Source: an uncultured Pseudomonadales bacterium (lineage in GTDB: Bacteria > Pseudomonadota > Gammaproteobacteria > Pseudomonadales > Azotimanducaceae). Taken from it: 64,000 nucleotides of DNA. Each line of letters starts with the position of its first letter. Position 1 is the stretch's first letter. Where the stretch lies: the NCBI GenBank assembly GCA_958296405.1, contig OY282519.1, positions 3,022,132 to 3,086,131 on the forward strand, read 5' to 3'. Below, piece after piece: positions 45,093 through 54,725 of this stretch. A program made the translations under genes and the position numbers. The notes under the pieces are model-generated. The model saw only the letters and a program-made list of their open reading frames with translations. It had not been told where the DNA came from and did no database searches.

Positions 45093-47636
45093 ATGGGCAG
45101 CCACAAACGCATCTTCGCATGGGCGGCGCTGACTTTCTTTGGCGCCGGGGCGCAGGGGGACTACCTCACCCCGGAACTGCGCGAGCGCGTTGAAGCGCTG
45201 AAGGCGGAGGTGGCCGCCGAAGCCACCGGCCCGGCCACGCGGGAGGACCGTGTGCGGATGCTTTGGGATTGGATGAACGCCTACTCGCTCACGGGCGGCA
45301 CGCTGCCGGTGAACGCGGTGACGGTCGCCATTCGCGTCTTGACGTATCCTCAGGCGGCGGACGGCACCGGCGCCGCGGTGGACGCCTTCATCAAGGAGTT
45401 CACCCTGAAGGATGAGGAGCCAAACGCCATCGGGCCGTTGGTGGCAGACCTCGGGCCCTTCGGCGCCGGGGATTTCGTGACGGTGCGGCAAACCTACACG
45501 GTGGGCACCAAGCCCATCGAGCCCGGCGGTGGCTTCCTCGTCACCCGCCACTTCATGCCAGACTACGGCCGCTGGCAGGTGAACGACCCCGCTGCCGACA
45601 ACTACATCTCCATCACCGCGTCGAATCCCGCGGTTCGCTTCGCCGCCGACAACCATCCTTATGGCGGCATGCACGGCGGTTTCCGCGGCAATGCGGACAC
45701 CCTTGCTTTTCGCGTCCAAGCCGGGACGCTGACCGAGGGCGACACCGTGACCATCACCTACGGCGACCGTTCCGCCGGCAGCCGCGGCTTGCGCATGGCC
45801 ACCATTTCCTCAGACCGGATGCCCCTGCCCCTGTACTTGGACTTCGACGGTTCAGACCTGTTCCACACGCTGCCCATCCAGCCGATCGTCGTCACTGGCG
45901 GCGAGGCCGCGGGGGTGCATGGCTTCGCGCCCTCCGTCGTCGCGGCGGGAGAGCCGTTCGATGTCTCGGTGCGCGCCCAAGACCGCTACTACAACCGCGC
46001 CACCGGCGACATCCCGGGCTGGGAAGTGCAGCGCAATGGCGAACCCTTCGCCACCTTGCCGCCCGGCGGCCCCGCCATCGCCATGCTGCGCGGGGTGACG
46101 CTCAACGAGCCGGGAGCGCATCACTTCACCATCGCCTCCGCCGATGGCGCCATCGTCGGCATCGCAAACCCCGTGCTGGTGGAAGAGCGTCCTGGGCGAC
46201 GCATCTATTGGGGCGACACCCACGGCCACTCCGGCTTCGCAGAGGGCGTCGGCACACCAGACCGCTTCATGACTTGGGCACGCGACGACGCCCGGCTGGA
46301 CTATGTGACCCACTCTGAACACGACATCTGGCTCGACGCCTTCGAGTGGGGCGTGTTGGCAGACAACGTGCGCAAGTACAGCCGCGCGGGGGAGTTCATC
46401 GCCTACCTCGGCTACGAATGGACGGTGAGCAACTTCCAAGGCGGCCACCACAACGTGTTGTTCCGCTCGCCGAACGATCGCAAGCTCATCCGGGCGCAGT
46501 TCTACCCGACGCTTTCCAGCCTCTATCAAGGCTTGCGCACCCACCATGACCCGGCGGACGTGGTCGTCATTCCCCACGCGCATCAGAACGGGGACTACCG
46601 CCTGAACGATCCGCTGCTCGAGCCGTTGGTGGAGATCATGTCGCAGCACGGCACCTTCGAGTGGTTCGGCCAGATGTACTTGAGCCACGGCCACGATGTG
46701 GGCTTCACGGCGGCGAGCGACAACCACCTCGCGCAACCCGGCTACACCTCGCCGCGCCCCGGCGGGCTCTCGCAACAGGGCGGCCTCGGCGCCGTGTTGG
46801 CGCAGGAACTCACCGCGGACGCGCTGTTCGACGCCATGAAGCGCCGCGCCGCCTACGCCACATCCGGCGACCGCATCATCCTCGACGTGTCTGTGAACGG
46901 CGCCGGCATGGGCGAGCGGGCACCCTTCGCGACGGACCGCGCCATCGAAGGGCGCGTGGTCGGCACCGCCCCAATCAACGTGGTGACGGTGTTCAAGAAC
47001 GGTTCCGTGCTGTGGCAGAAGGACTACTCGACGCAAGCCCAAGGGCCGGCAGACGGCGACTATCAACTGACGTTCGAGACCTCCTCGCTGCCATTGCAGC
47101 CACGCGACAATCCGCGCGGATGGCGCCATTGGAACGGCACGCTGACAGTGGCCGGCGCCACCTTGGCCGATGCGCGCCCGCAGGATTTCCACACGGTGGG
47201 CGGCGCCGACTTCGAGCGTACCGCGCCCGGCACCTTCCGCTTTCGCACGCAAACCCGCGGCGAGACCAGTTCGATCCGCCTGCGCCTTGCCGACGTGACG
47301 CCGAACGCCACGCTCAGCATCGAACTCGCCGAGGCCATCGAGACTGGCGGGGCGCCGCTCCTCTACAGCGAGCGCAACGTGACGGCGCCCGCCGACGTGC
47401 AGCTTGCGTTGGCCGACATGGCGGACGGGCGGGTTTCCCACACGCTCAGCATCGGGCCGTGGGAGGATCGCATCACGCTGCGGCGCGTGGTGGCGGACGG
47501 CCCCCGGGACGTGACGTTCTCGCTTCAGGACACCAGCGAGATGCAGGGCGACAACTACTACGTTCGCGTGTCGCAGATGAACGATGCGATGGCTTGGTCC
47601 AGCCCCATTTGGATCGGGGGCTACGGCAAGCTCTAG
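45093..47636 (+). CDS. DUF3604 protein (PHP-like secreted enzyme)
   Basis: From the ATG at 45093, preceded by a very strong Shine-Dalgarno (AGGAGG, 4-5 bp spacing), the protein has 847 residues and a probable signal peptide. The DUF3604 core at about 370-640 reads IYWGDTHGHSGFAEGVGTPDRFMTWARDDARLDY. It also has THSEHDIW, PHAHQNGDY and a later TAASDNHLAQPG. These His/Asp/Glu motifs fit a PHP-type metal-dependent phosphoesterase fold. The C-terminal part is beta-rich. The two following genes are packed closely, so this is an operon. The substrate is unknown. Confidence 0.85.
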   Translation: MGSHKRIFAWAALTFFGAGAQGDYLTPELRERVEALKAEVAAEATGPATREDRVRMLWDWMNAYSLTGGTLPVNAVTVAIRVLTYPQAADGTGAAVDAFIKEFTLKDEEPNAIGPLVADLGPFGAGDFVTVRQTYTVGTKPIEPGGGFLVTRHFMPDYGRWQVNDPAADNYISITASNPAVRFAADNHPYGGMHGGFRGNADTLAFRVQAGTLTEGDTVTITYGDRSAGSRGLRMATISSDRMPLPLYLDFDGSDLFHTLPIQPIVVTGGEAAGVHGFAPSVVAAGEPFDVSVRAQDRYYNRATGDIPGWEVQRNGEPFATLPPGGPAIAMLRGVTLNEPGAHHFTIASADGAIVGIANPVLVEERPGRRIYWGDTHGHSGFAEGVGTPDRFMTWARDDARLDYVTHSEHDIWLDAFEWGVLADNVRKYSRAGEFIAYLGYEWTVSNFQGGHHNVLFRSPNDRKLIRAQFYPTLSSLYQGLRTHHDPADVVVIPHAHQNGDYRLNDPLLEPLVEIMSQHGTFEWFGQMYLSHGHDVGFTAASDNHLAQPGYTSPRPGGLSQQGGLGAVLAQELTADALFDAMKRRAAYATSGDRIILDVSVNGAGMGERAPFATDRAIEGRVVGTAPINVVTVFKNGSVLWQKDYSTQAQGPADGDYQLTFETSSLPLQPRDNPRGWRHWNGTLTVAGATLADARPQDFHTVGGADFERTAPGTFRFRTQTRGETSSIRLRLADVTPNATLSIELAEAIETGGAPLLYSERNVTAPADVQLALADMADGRVSHTLSIGPWEDRITLRRVVADGPRDVTFSLQDTSEMQGDNYYVRVSQMNDAMAWSSPIWIGGYGKL

Positions 47637-47649
47637 GGCCGCGGCGGGC

Positions 47650-48558
47650 ATGGCGGAGGGGCCCGCTACCGGCGGGCGGGCGCGGGAGTGGGCGGCCTTG
47701 GCGCAGGACGCCGCCAAGCGGCTGGTCCGGGAGCCGCTAGTGCGGTTCTTGGGCCTCGGCGCCGCGCTCTTTCTTGTCTATGCGCTGGTCGGCCAAAACG
47801 CCGACGATGCGCCAGCGAGCATCGACATCGACCGCCACGAGGTGCGGCGGCTCGCCGCGCAATGGGAGGCGGAACAGCGCCGCCCACCCACCGAGGCGGA
47901 ACTCACAGCGCTCATTGAGGAGCGCGTACGCGAGGAGGTGCTGTACCAAGAGGCGCTGGCGCTCGGCTTGCAGCGGGGCGATGCCGTGGTGCGGCGCCAC
48001 TTGGCGCAGAAGCTCAGCGTCGCATGGGCAGACTTGGCCGCCGTCGATCAACCGGACGAAGCCACCCTAGCCGCCCACTACGAGGCGACCCAAGCGCATT
48101 ATCGGCAGGTTCCGGAACTCACCCTCACGCACCGCTACTTCAGCACCGGCAAACGCGGCGCCGCGGCGCGGGACGACGCGCAGGCGGCCTTGGCGCTGTT
48201 GAACGCCGGCGAATCCATCGCCGACGACCCCTTCCGTGCCGCCAAAGCGCTCACGCTGCCGGACCCGAGCCGGCTGGCGCAGGACTTCGGCGCCGCTTTC
48301 CAAGACGCGGTGGCGGCGGCCGCCCAAGAGCGACGCATCGGCGTCTGGTTCGGCCCGGTGCGCTCCGTGCATGGCTGGCACGCGGTGCGCATCCACGCCT
48401 ACACGGAAGGCGGCCAGCAACCGCTGGACGCGGTGCGCGATGAAGTGCATCTGGACTGGCAGAGGGGACACATCGAACGCGAGCAGGCGCGGCGCTACGA
48501 GGCGCTCAGGGCGCGTCACACCGTGCGTGTGGCCTCGGCGGATGCTGCTGGCAAATGA
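47650..48558 (+). CDS. PpiC-like (parvulin-type) membrane-anchored protein
   Basis: A 302-residue protein with an N-terminal membrane anchor (FLGLGAALFLVYALVGQ). Next come a SurA/PpiC-type helical chaperone region (EEVLYQEALALGLQRGDAVVRRHLAQKL) and a divergent parvulin domain. The parvulin core is degraded, so isomerase activity is doubtful. It follows the DUF3604 gene by 13 bp, and its stop overlaps the HupE/UreJ start by 4 bp. A role in folding or exporting the DUF3604 protein would fit the context. Confidence 0.75.
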   Translation: MAEGPATGGRAREWAALAQDAAKRLVREPLVRFLGLGAALFLVYALVGQNADDAPASIDIDRHEVRRLAAQWEAEQRRPPTEAELTALIEERVREEVLYQEALALGLQRGDAVVRRHLAQKLSVAWADLAAVDQPDEATLAAHYEATQAHYRQVPELTLTHRYFSTGKRGAAARDDAQAALALLNAGESIADDPFRAAKALTLPDPSRLAQDFGAAFQDAVAAAAQERRIGVWFGPVRSVHGWHAVRIHAYTEGGQQPLDAVRDEVHLDWQRGHIEREQARRYEALRARHTVRVASADAAGK

Positions 48559-49529
48559 TGCGCTGCTGGTGGGCGCGGCTGGCCCTCGCCCTGCTCGCCA
48601 ACGCACCGGCGCTCGGCCACGAGATGCAGATGGCCGTGGTGGAGGTGCGCGAGGTTGGCGAACGCGCCTATGTCCTCACCCTGCGCAGCGCCGCCGGGGC
48701 GCCACAGTTTGCCGACATCGACGTGACGTTCCCGGACTGGTGCGCGGATCGGGCGCCGCCACGCCGCCTGGAGCGCATCGACCACATCGCCGTGGAGCGC
48801 CGCATCGTCTGCGAGCCGGGCGACGCGCCGCCAAACATCACCATCAGCAACCCCACCGGGCGCTTCGATGTGGTGCTGCGCGTCGAAGATCGGCATGGCG
48901 GCCGCATCGACCGGGTGCTCTCGGAGCCGTTCGTGGCGGTTGCCCTGGACGAACCGGGCGCGGGGGTGCGCGAGCGCTTCACATTGGGCGTGGAGCACAT
49001 CTTGGGCGGCTTCGACCACCTGCTGTTCGTCTTCGGCATCCTGCTCTTGGTGCGCGGCGCCCGCGCCATCGTCGCCACCATCACGGCATTCACCGTGGCC
49101 CACTCGCTGACGCTGGCGCTCACCGTCCTCGGCGTGGCGCACCTGCCGGGGCCGCCAGTGGAGGCGTGCATCGCCCTCTCCATCGTGTACCTGGCCGTCG
49201 AGTCCGCCCGACCCGATGCGTCGAGCGCAGCACACACCGCGCCGTGGGGCGTGGCGTTCGCGTTCGGCTTGGTGCATGGATTCGGCTTCGCCGGGGCCTT
49301 GGCCGAGACGGGGCTGCCGCCCGGCGACGTGCCCTTGACGCTGTTCTTGTTCAACCTAGGGATCGAGGCCGGGCAGATCGCGTTCGCAGCGGTTGCCTGC
49401 GGCCTCCTGTGGGCCGCCCGCCGCTTCTTGACGGCCGGCGGCGTGGAACGCCTGCACGTCGCTGCCGCCTACGGCATGGGCACCGTGGCGAGCGCTTGGA
49501 CCATCGAGCGGGTGGTGGGATTCTGGTAG
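48555..49529 (+). CDS. HupE/UreJ-family membrane protein
   Basis: A 324-residue protein with a signal peptide. An N-terminal periplasmic domain of about 150 residues comes first, then a HupE/UreJ-type membrane domain (LGVEHILGGFDHLLFVFGILLLV, TAFTVAHSLTLALTVLG, GLVHGFGFAGALAE). HupE and UreJ are linked to nickel uptake, but members with this long periplasmic domain are often found next to DUF3604 genes, and metal specificity here is unproven. It completes the three-gene operon. Confidence 0.85.
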   Translation: MMRCWWARLALALLANAPALGHEMQMAVVEVREVGERAYVLTLRSAAGAPQFADIDVTFPDWCADRAPPRRLERIDHIAVERRIVCEPGDAPPNITISNPTGRFDVVLRVEDRHGGRIDRVLSEPFVAVALDEPGAGVRERFTLGVEHILGGFDHLLFVFGILLLVRGARAIVATITAFTVAHSLTLALTVLGVAHLPGPPVEACIALSIVYLAVESARPDASSAAHTAPWGVAFAFGLVHGFGFAGALAETGLPPGDVPLTLFLFNLGIEAGQIAFAAVACGLLWAARRFLTAGGVERLHVAAAYGMGTVASAWTIERVVGFW

Positions 49530-49624
49530 CCGGCGTGTCGGCCGTTGCAGGACTTGGCCAGCGTCGCGCGGCCGCGTCCGCGACCCTCAGCGCGGGGCCG
49601 CCGCGCAACGGCCGTTGGACAAGC

Positions 49625-49701
49625 TGGTCGGGGCGGCCGGATTTGAACCGACGACCACCACACCCCCAGTGTGGTGCGCTACCAGACTGCGCTACGCCCC
49701 G
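49625..49701 (-). tRNA. tRNA-Pro (anticodon GGG)
   Basis: On the minus strand the gene reads CGGGGCGTAGCGCAG... with anticodon loop TGGGGGT (GGG) and ends CGCCCCG-A-CCA; the CCA is encoded. The acceptor CGGGGCG pairs with CGCCCCG. A TACAAT box at 49712-49717 lies 10 bp upstream of the 5' end and is a good -10 element. The length of 77 bases and all arms are normal. Confidence 0.95.
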
Positions 49702-49879
49702 ATGAGGTGAGATTGTAACGCTGCGGGCCGTGCGCGCCACGCGGGCGCAGCATCCTCTGGACAGTCGCTCCAAGGCCAGCCCAAAAAACGCGAGCTGAGC
49801 TCCGAATCAACCTCCGCCGAGAAGACATAAGGTGCCTCCACCCAACCCCGCTTCATCGCGCAAAGCCAACCGAAAAAAA

Positions 49880-51532
49880 TCAGCGCACCAGCCCTCTGGC
49901 GACACGGAAGCCCACGAGGCTAATCCGCCGTCCTACCCGCACATGATCTCGACCAGACGCTCGCAGACCAGAGGCTCGCGTATACCAAGAACCTCCGCGC
50001 ACCACCCGCGCTTCGCAGGACTGCGGCAACCATGCCGAACCATCGCGCGGCGCGTTGCTGTAACCGCTTTGGTAGCAATCTTGGACCCATTCCGCCGCAT
50101 TGCCAAAAAGGTCGCTAACGCCGCGGCGATCTGGGCCGAATCTCCCCGCTGGCGCAGTGCTCCTGCCGTCCCAGCTGCTGCCGCAGCCCCGACAGTTCGC
50201 CTTGCCCGACCGCTCGAAGTTGGCGACAGACGTCCGCGCCAGATGTTCCCATTCCGCCTCAGTCAAGAGTCGGTATGGCAAGCCCGTTCTCGAGGCAAGC
50301 CATGTCACATAGGCCGTGGCATCCTCCCAGCTAACGCAAACGACCGGGTGCCCGTCATCCTGCTCAAAGCCTGGGCTATGCCAACCCGTTCCGTCAGCCG
50401 CTCGCCATCTGCTGCCCTGCTTGACGTGACATCCACCCTCGGCCGCCCGGCCAGAGTCGCGCGCGAATTCCTCCCACTGCGCTACCGTGACCTCGAACTC
50501 ACCGACTGCAAACGGCCCTGGTATCGTCACCTTCCTTACTGGCGCCTCATCGTCCTGCTCCAAGGAACCACGCTCATAATCTCCCCCCTGCACCACGATC
50601 ATCCACGGGCAAGCCCAGTTCTCGCAGTCCCGAAAAGTCCGGCCGACCGTTAAATCGTCTACGCGAGGCGACGGAGAATCCGGGGGAAACACCAAGCGGT
50701 TGTTCTCGCACACATTCACATCTTCGTAAACGTGCGGCATATCTGTGTCCTCCATAAGGACATCAAATACACATTGGTCGCGGTCGAAATGACGTGTTCG
50801 GACGGTTCCCTCGGCCCCACTCGACACGACTCGGGATGCCAACAGATCATTGCCCCACCCTTGTGACTCGTGATCGGTGGAGACGCGAACGTAAACGAGG
50901 GGGTTTTCCCCTTCGTTCACGAAAGCGAGTTCGTTACCTTCGAAGAAGGTGATCTCTCGATCATCACATAGATTCCGACCTCGATACTCCACCTTCTCCT
51001 CCTCCGAAATCGTCAACCGGATGTCGAACGTGCAGTGGCCACTGTTGCCCGCCACCATAACAGTGTGTTTCTCCCCCGCTCCAACAGTGACGCCTTGCCC
51101 AAGTCTGTCCGGCCCCCACTGGTCGGCGAAATCCGGTGCCATCTCTAGCAGAAAGATCGTTGCTTCGCTCTCGTTGGCAAGGACGAGTGCATGCCCCCCC
51201 TCAAAGACCAAGCGCTCTTCTTCACACAAATCCATCGAGAATGACTGTGCGAAACCACTTGATGACAAAGCACGAATGTCGAACATGCAGTGCCCCGTCT
51301 CCGCCGAGACGTGGAACTGCTTTTGACTCCGTGCGGGCAAGACCGAGTCTCCCAACAAATCATCACCCCACTCATCGACGTAGTCCGGCGAAGCATACAC
51401 GTACACGATCGCCACCTCGCCCCGATTGTCGAGCGTGAAGGTGCGCCCCGAAGAGGCCGCACCGGCGGATTGGCACAAACACGCGGCACACATGAACACG
51501 ATGCCTACGCACGGCAACCTAGAACAAGACAT
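49880..51532 (-). CDS. Secreted FGE-like (SUMF1-type) protein with three N-terminal repeats
   Basis: Last gene of the kinase/phosphatase cluster. The 550-residue protein has a signal peptide and then three repeats of about 90 residues (about 30-110, 112-200 and 205-290). Each has a DLLG-type motif, a CxFDI/V strand pair and a closing LCxxxRLVF-like end. The C-terminal FGE-sulfatase domain is at about 300-548 (YRLLTEAEWEHLART, GNAAEWVQDCY, RGGSWYTRASGLRASGRDHV, GFRVARG). True formylglycine-generating enzymes have two Cys near the C-terminus, where this reads without Cys. It is therefore probably a binding or structural domain. The gap to the upstream kinase gene is 92 bp. Confidence 0.8.
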   Translation of the reverse strand: MSCSRLPCVGIVFMCAACLCQSAGAASSGRTFTLDNRGEVAIVYVYASPDYVDEWGDDLLGDSVLPARSQKQFHVSAETGHCMFDIRALSSSGFAQSFSMDLCEEERLVFEGGHALVLANESEATIFLLEMAPDFADQWGPDRLGQGVTVGAGEKHTVMVAGNSGHCTFDIRLTISEEEKVEYRGRNLCDDREITFFEGNELAFVNEGENPLVYVRVSTDHESQGWGNDLLASRVVSSGAEGTVRTRHFDRDQCVFDVLMEDTDMPHVYEDVNVCENNRLVFPPDSPSPRVDDLTVGRTFRDCENWACPWMIVVQGGDYERGSLEQDDEAPVRKVTIPGPFAVGEFEVTVAQWEEFARDSGRAAEGGCHVKQGSRWRAADGTGWHSPGFEQDDGHPVVCVSWEDATAYVTWLASRTGLPYRLLTEAEWEHLARTSVANFERSGKANCRGCGSSWDGRSTAPAGRFGPDRRGVSDLFGNAAEWVQDCYQSGYSNAPRDGSAWLPQSCEARVVRGGSWYTRASGLRASGRDHVRVGRRISLVGFRVARGLVR

Positions 51533-51624
51533 TTCGCTCTCCCTTCTGCCTCTCCTGGAACGTTTCTTCTCTTAGCCAATGAGGACCAAGCGCCTACCGC
51601 CCGCGTTTGCTGACTGGCTCCTCA

Positions 51625-53982
51625 CTACCGACTGATCTCGACCGCAACGCGGAAACCTGTGTCTTGCTCACCCTCGTTGGGATTCATTTCAAGCCTCAAG
51701 GGCGCTCGCGTCCCCCTAGGCGTGCTCATCCATGAGCCGCCACGGGCCACGTGCTTACCTTGTTCGCAACCTGTCGTCCACGAATCGCCGTTGCGCGGCT
51801 TCGATTCACCGAAGTAACTTCCATGCCAGCAGTCCGCCGTCCATTCGCTCACGTTGCCTAACATCCGGTACAGACCCCAGTCATTGGGTTCAAATTTAGT
51901 ATCACTACTAGGCGCCGCGTAGAGATATCCATCGCTGCAGTCGGCGGCTCGCACATCGCTGTAACTGTCCGCCACAGTACGGTCAGCACCGTTCACGTAG
52001 ATGCATTGGTTGGCAGTCGCACCAGTAGCCTGTTCCCAAAATCTGTCGGAACTCGTTCCGGCTCGAGCGGCATACTCCCACTCTGCCTCGGAGAGGAGCC
52101 GATACGGCCGACGGGTCCTCGAGCTGAGCCAACGCACATAGGCCCTAGCGTCGCTCAAAGTCGCATGCACGACCGGGTAGTCGCCTCGGCCCCTCCCGAG
52201 ATCGTCGAGGAGCCGCTCGCATCCACCGTCGCTTTGGCAGGCGTCCCACTCGGCGAACGACACTTCGAATACACCTACTGCGAGAGCGTACCGAATGGTG
52301 ACTTCGTGGGCTGGGCCTTCGTCCGCGTATCGTTCTGGGCCCCTGCTCGTACCCATGGTGTATTTGCCTGCCGGGACTTCCACCATCTTTGGACAAACGG
52401 GACAATCCCGAAAAGGCAAGCCGATCCACTGGTCGGTCGGTTCATCGCCGTGCTGCACCGTCCGGTCTACTGTGTCGAAGCCATTGGCCGTCACCCTGAC
52501 CTCGTAACTGCCTGGCGGAAGTTCCATGCCCAGCCGGTATCTTGGTACGATGTTCATGATCTTAACGCTGGCGTCCGGCGGTCCGGTTCGGACGGTAAAC
52601 GGTTGTCCGGTGAAAGTAGGGGCCGGGGGTTCGGCATTGGCGTTCGACGAGCGGCGCGCTTTGGCGGACTCGGCCCGCGAAGGAGAGTCGGCCTCCGAAG
52701 GAGAGTCGGCCTCCGTGCCAGTGCCAGCCGACGATGGGTCTGTGGCATCCTCGTCGCTAGGGGTAGGCTCCTCGCTGCCATGGTCTACTTCGACCTGGCG
52801 CACTCGGTCCACCGCACTTGGCCCACGAGCGAAAGGGGTAGGCTCCTCGCTGCCATGGTCTACTTCGACCGGCTTCGTCTCAGGAACTGGAGCAGGCCGG
52901 TCGGACACATGATCGAACAGCGAAACCACCCCTACTCCGATGCCGAGCAATATAGCGAGGCTTGCCAGAACGGACCAAGTCTTCCGACCCAAATGGCTAC
53001 CAGCGGTGCGCCAGATGTCTACCGGCTTTCCGAGGATCCCAGTTCGTGCCGTCCCTTCGGCTTCGCCGTGGCGCATCCTCGACGACTTCCCTTCGATGGC
53101 GTCTAACCATTCGTCAACGTTCTGCGGCCGCTCCTCCTCATTCAGCCGCAAACCCCAATCGACCGCTCGAAGCAACGTGTGCGAATATCCCGCCCGATGC
53201 GTTCTTTCTGCCACACTGACGACAGGATCCTCTCGTCCTTTGCGCCACTCGCCCAAGCGGAAGGGCGACTCGGCCGGCAAGTCGCCAATGATCGCCCTGT
53301 AGCAGAGAGCCGAGAGTCCGTAGATGTCGGTATACGGACCCTGCTCGCTCACGCTGTCGTACTGTTCCGGGGGCGAGTAGGGTGGCGAAACGATGGCTTC
53401 CACGCTATTCGACTTGACGCCCAGCTCGCTGCGGGCCGCACCGAAGTCCAACAGTACCGGCGAGTGGTCCCTGCGGCGGACGAAGATGTTGGCGGGCTTG
53501 ATGTCTCGGTGCAGCACGCCCCCTCGGTGGACCTCTCCGAGGCCACGGGCTATCGGCAAAAGGATGCGCTTCAACTGCGCCTCGGTAAGCGTCCCGTGGC
53601 GAAGCAGCAGCTTATCCAAGGGTTCCCCGTCCTCGTATTCCATTACGATGTACGCGGTGTTGTTCGCCTCGAAGTAGTCCGTTATTCGTACGATATTGGG
53701 GTGACGGGGGAAGCGTGCGAGCGTTCGGGCCTCTTCCAAAAAACGCCGAAGGCCCCACTCAAAATCCGCTTCGCTTCCGTCGGACTTCGGACGCACCATC
53801 GTGCCGTCCCGCACCGCAAACTGGTTCGGCATGTACTCTTTGATGGCGACATCCAGTCCGATTTCGACCTTGCTCGCCTTATACGTCACACCGAAGCCGC
53901 CGACGCCAAGAACGCTCAGAAGACGGTAGCCGCCGATATCGGAGCCCTCCCGCAGCGCGGCAAAGTACTGTGTGTCGCTCAT
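51625..53982 (-). CDS. Ser/Thr kinase with TM, PEGA-like and FGE-like domains
   Basis: A 785-residue membrane kinase. The kinase domain (about 20-290) has the glycine loop GVGGFGVTY at 26-34, Lys48 (AIKEY), HRD at 158-160 and DFG at 179-181, so it should be active. A TM segment at about 336-356 is followed by an acidic linker with two copies of VEVDHGSEEPTP. A PEGA-like beta domain comes at about 465-530, and an FGE-like domain at about 545-783 that again lacks the catalytic Cys pair. Kinases with FGE-like ends resemble chlamydial Pkn1. The ATG at 53982 overlaps the PP2C stop by 4 bp. Confidence 0.9.
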   Translation of the reverse strand: MSDTQYFAALREGSDIGGYRLLSVLGVGGFGVTYKASKVEIGLDVAIKEYMPNQFAVRDGTMVRPKSDGSEADFEWGLRRFLEEARTLARFPRHPNIVRITDYFEANNTAYIVMEYEDGEPLDKLLLRHGTLTEAQLKRILLPIARGLGEVHRGGVLHRDIKPANIFVRRRDHSPVLLDFGAARSELGVKSNSVEAIVSPPYSPPEQYDSVSEQGPYTDIYGLSALCYRAIIGDLPAESPFRLGEWRKGREDPVVSVAERTHRAGYSHTLLRAVDWGLRLNEEERPQNVDEWLDAIEGKSSRMRHGEAEGTARTGILGKPVDIWRTAGSHLGRKTWSVLASLAILLGIGVGVVSLFDHVSDRPAPVPETKPVEVDHGSEEPTPFARGPSAVDRVRQVEVDHGSEEPTPSDEDATDPSSAGTGTEADSPSEADSPSRAESAKARRSSNANAEPPAPTFTGQPFTVRTGPPDASVKIMNIVPRYRLGMELPPGSYEVRVTANGFDTVDRTVQHGDEPTDQWIGLPFRDCPVCPKMVEVPAGKYTMGTSRGPERYADEGPAHEVTIRYALAVGVFEVSFAEWDACQSDGGCERLLDDLGRGRGDYPVVHATLSDARAYVRWLSSRTRRPYRLLSEAEWEYAARAGTSSDRFWEQATGATANQCIYVNGADRTVADSYSDVRAADCSDGYLYAAPSSDTKFEPNDWGLYRMLGNVSEWTADCWHGSYFGESKPRNGDSWTTGCEQGKHVARGGSWMSTPRGTRAPLRLEMNPNEGEQDTGFRVAVEISR

Positions 53983-54725
53983 ACGACCTCCAACCTTGAC
54001 CGGCACCTCCACGCGGCGACCGACAGATTGTCAGACGTTGGACCACCGGCCGATTTCGCTCGCGCCACCAAGTCCTCCAACGCGCCCGCGAAGTCCGCCG
54101 CATCGAAAACGGCCTCCAACTGCTCGTCCGAGACATGTTCCCAAACACCGTCGCTCGCAAGCAGAAAAGCATCGCCGGTGCTAAGGGTCTTCGAGTCGAA
54201 ATCCGGTTTGGGCGCTTGTTCGCCCCCTAGAGCCTCGTACAGCCGGTTTTGGTCTGGGTGGGTCTTCATTTCTTCTTCGGTGATCCGCCCCCGCAAGCGC
54301 ATCATCTCCACAACCGAGTGATCCATGGTGCGGTCCGCCAATCTGCCATTCTCGAACCGATAGAGTCGGCTGTCGCCCACATGCGCCCATGTGGCCACTC
54401 CGTTGGCAACGTGCAGCAAAACGCAAGTGCTGTGTGCCGACCGCCTCACTTGGCGCCCTTCATCGCCGATCGCGTTGATGCGACTATGCGCGTCGGTGAT
54501 AATGGCGGCTAAGTACTCTTTCGGAGGCCCTGCGCACTTCGGATGGTCATCCGCCGCATCCACCACGGCCTGTGCCGCCGCTGCGCCGTCGTCATGCCCT
54601 CCTAGACCATCCGCAAGAACCAGCAGGCGGGCCCCGTCGCTCTCGAACACTGCCACGCGGTCCTGCTGTTCGCCCCGTCCGCCGACGTCGATCGAGGTCG
54701 CCGTCTCCGCTTCCGCACCAGTCAT
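53979..54725 (-). CDS. PP2C-family protein phosphatase 2
   Basis: A 248-residue PPM/PP2C phosphatase that should remove phosphate from Ser/Thr, probably acting against one of the two kinases in the operon. Metal-binding motifs are LADGLGGHDDG, THVGDSRLY-like (AHVGDSRLYRF), LASDGVWEHVSDEQ and TSDNLSVAAW. The start at 54725 overlaps the stop of the MotB-like gene by 4 bp (ATGA), and its own stop overlaps the kinase start by 4 bp. Confidence 0.9.
   Translation of the reverse strand: MTGAEAETATSIDVGGRGEQQDRVAVFESDGARLLVLADGLGGHDDGAAAAQAVVDAADDHPKCAGPPKEYLAAIITDAHSRINAIGDEGRQVRRSAHSTCVLLHVANGVATWAHVGDSRLYRFENGRLADRTMDHSVVEMMRLRGRITEEEMKTHPDQNRLYEALGGEQAPKPDFDSKTLSTGDAFLLASDGVWEHVSDEQLEAVFDAADFAGALEDLVARAKSAGGPTSDNLSVAAWRCRSRLEVV

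Noticed and set aside
49880-53982. Diversity-generating retroelement
   Set aside because: FGE-like folds suggest it, but no reverse transcriptase or template repeat was found in the window.
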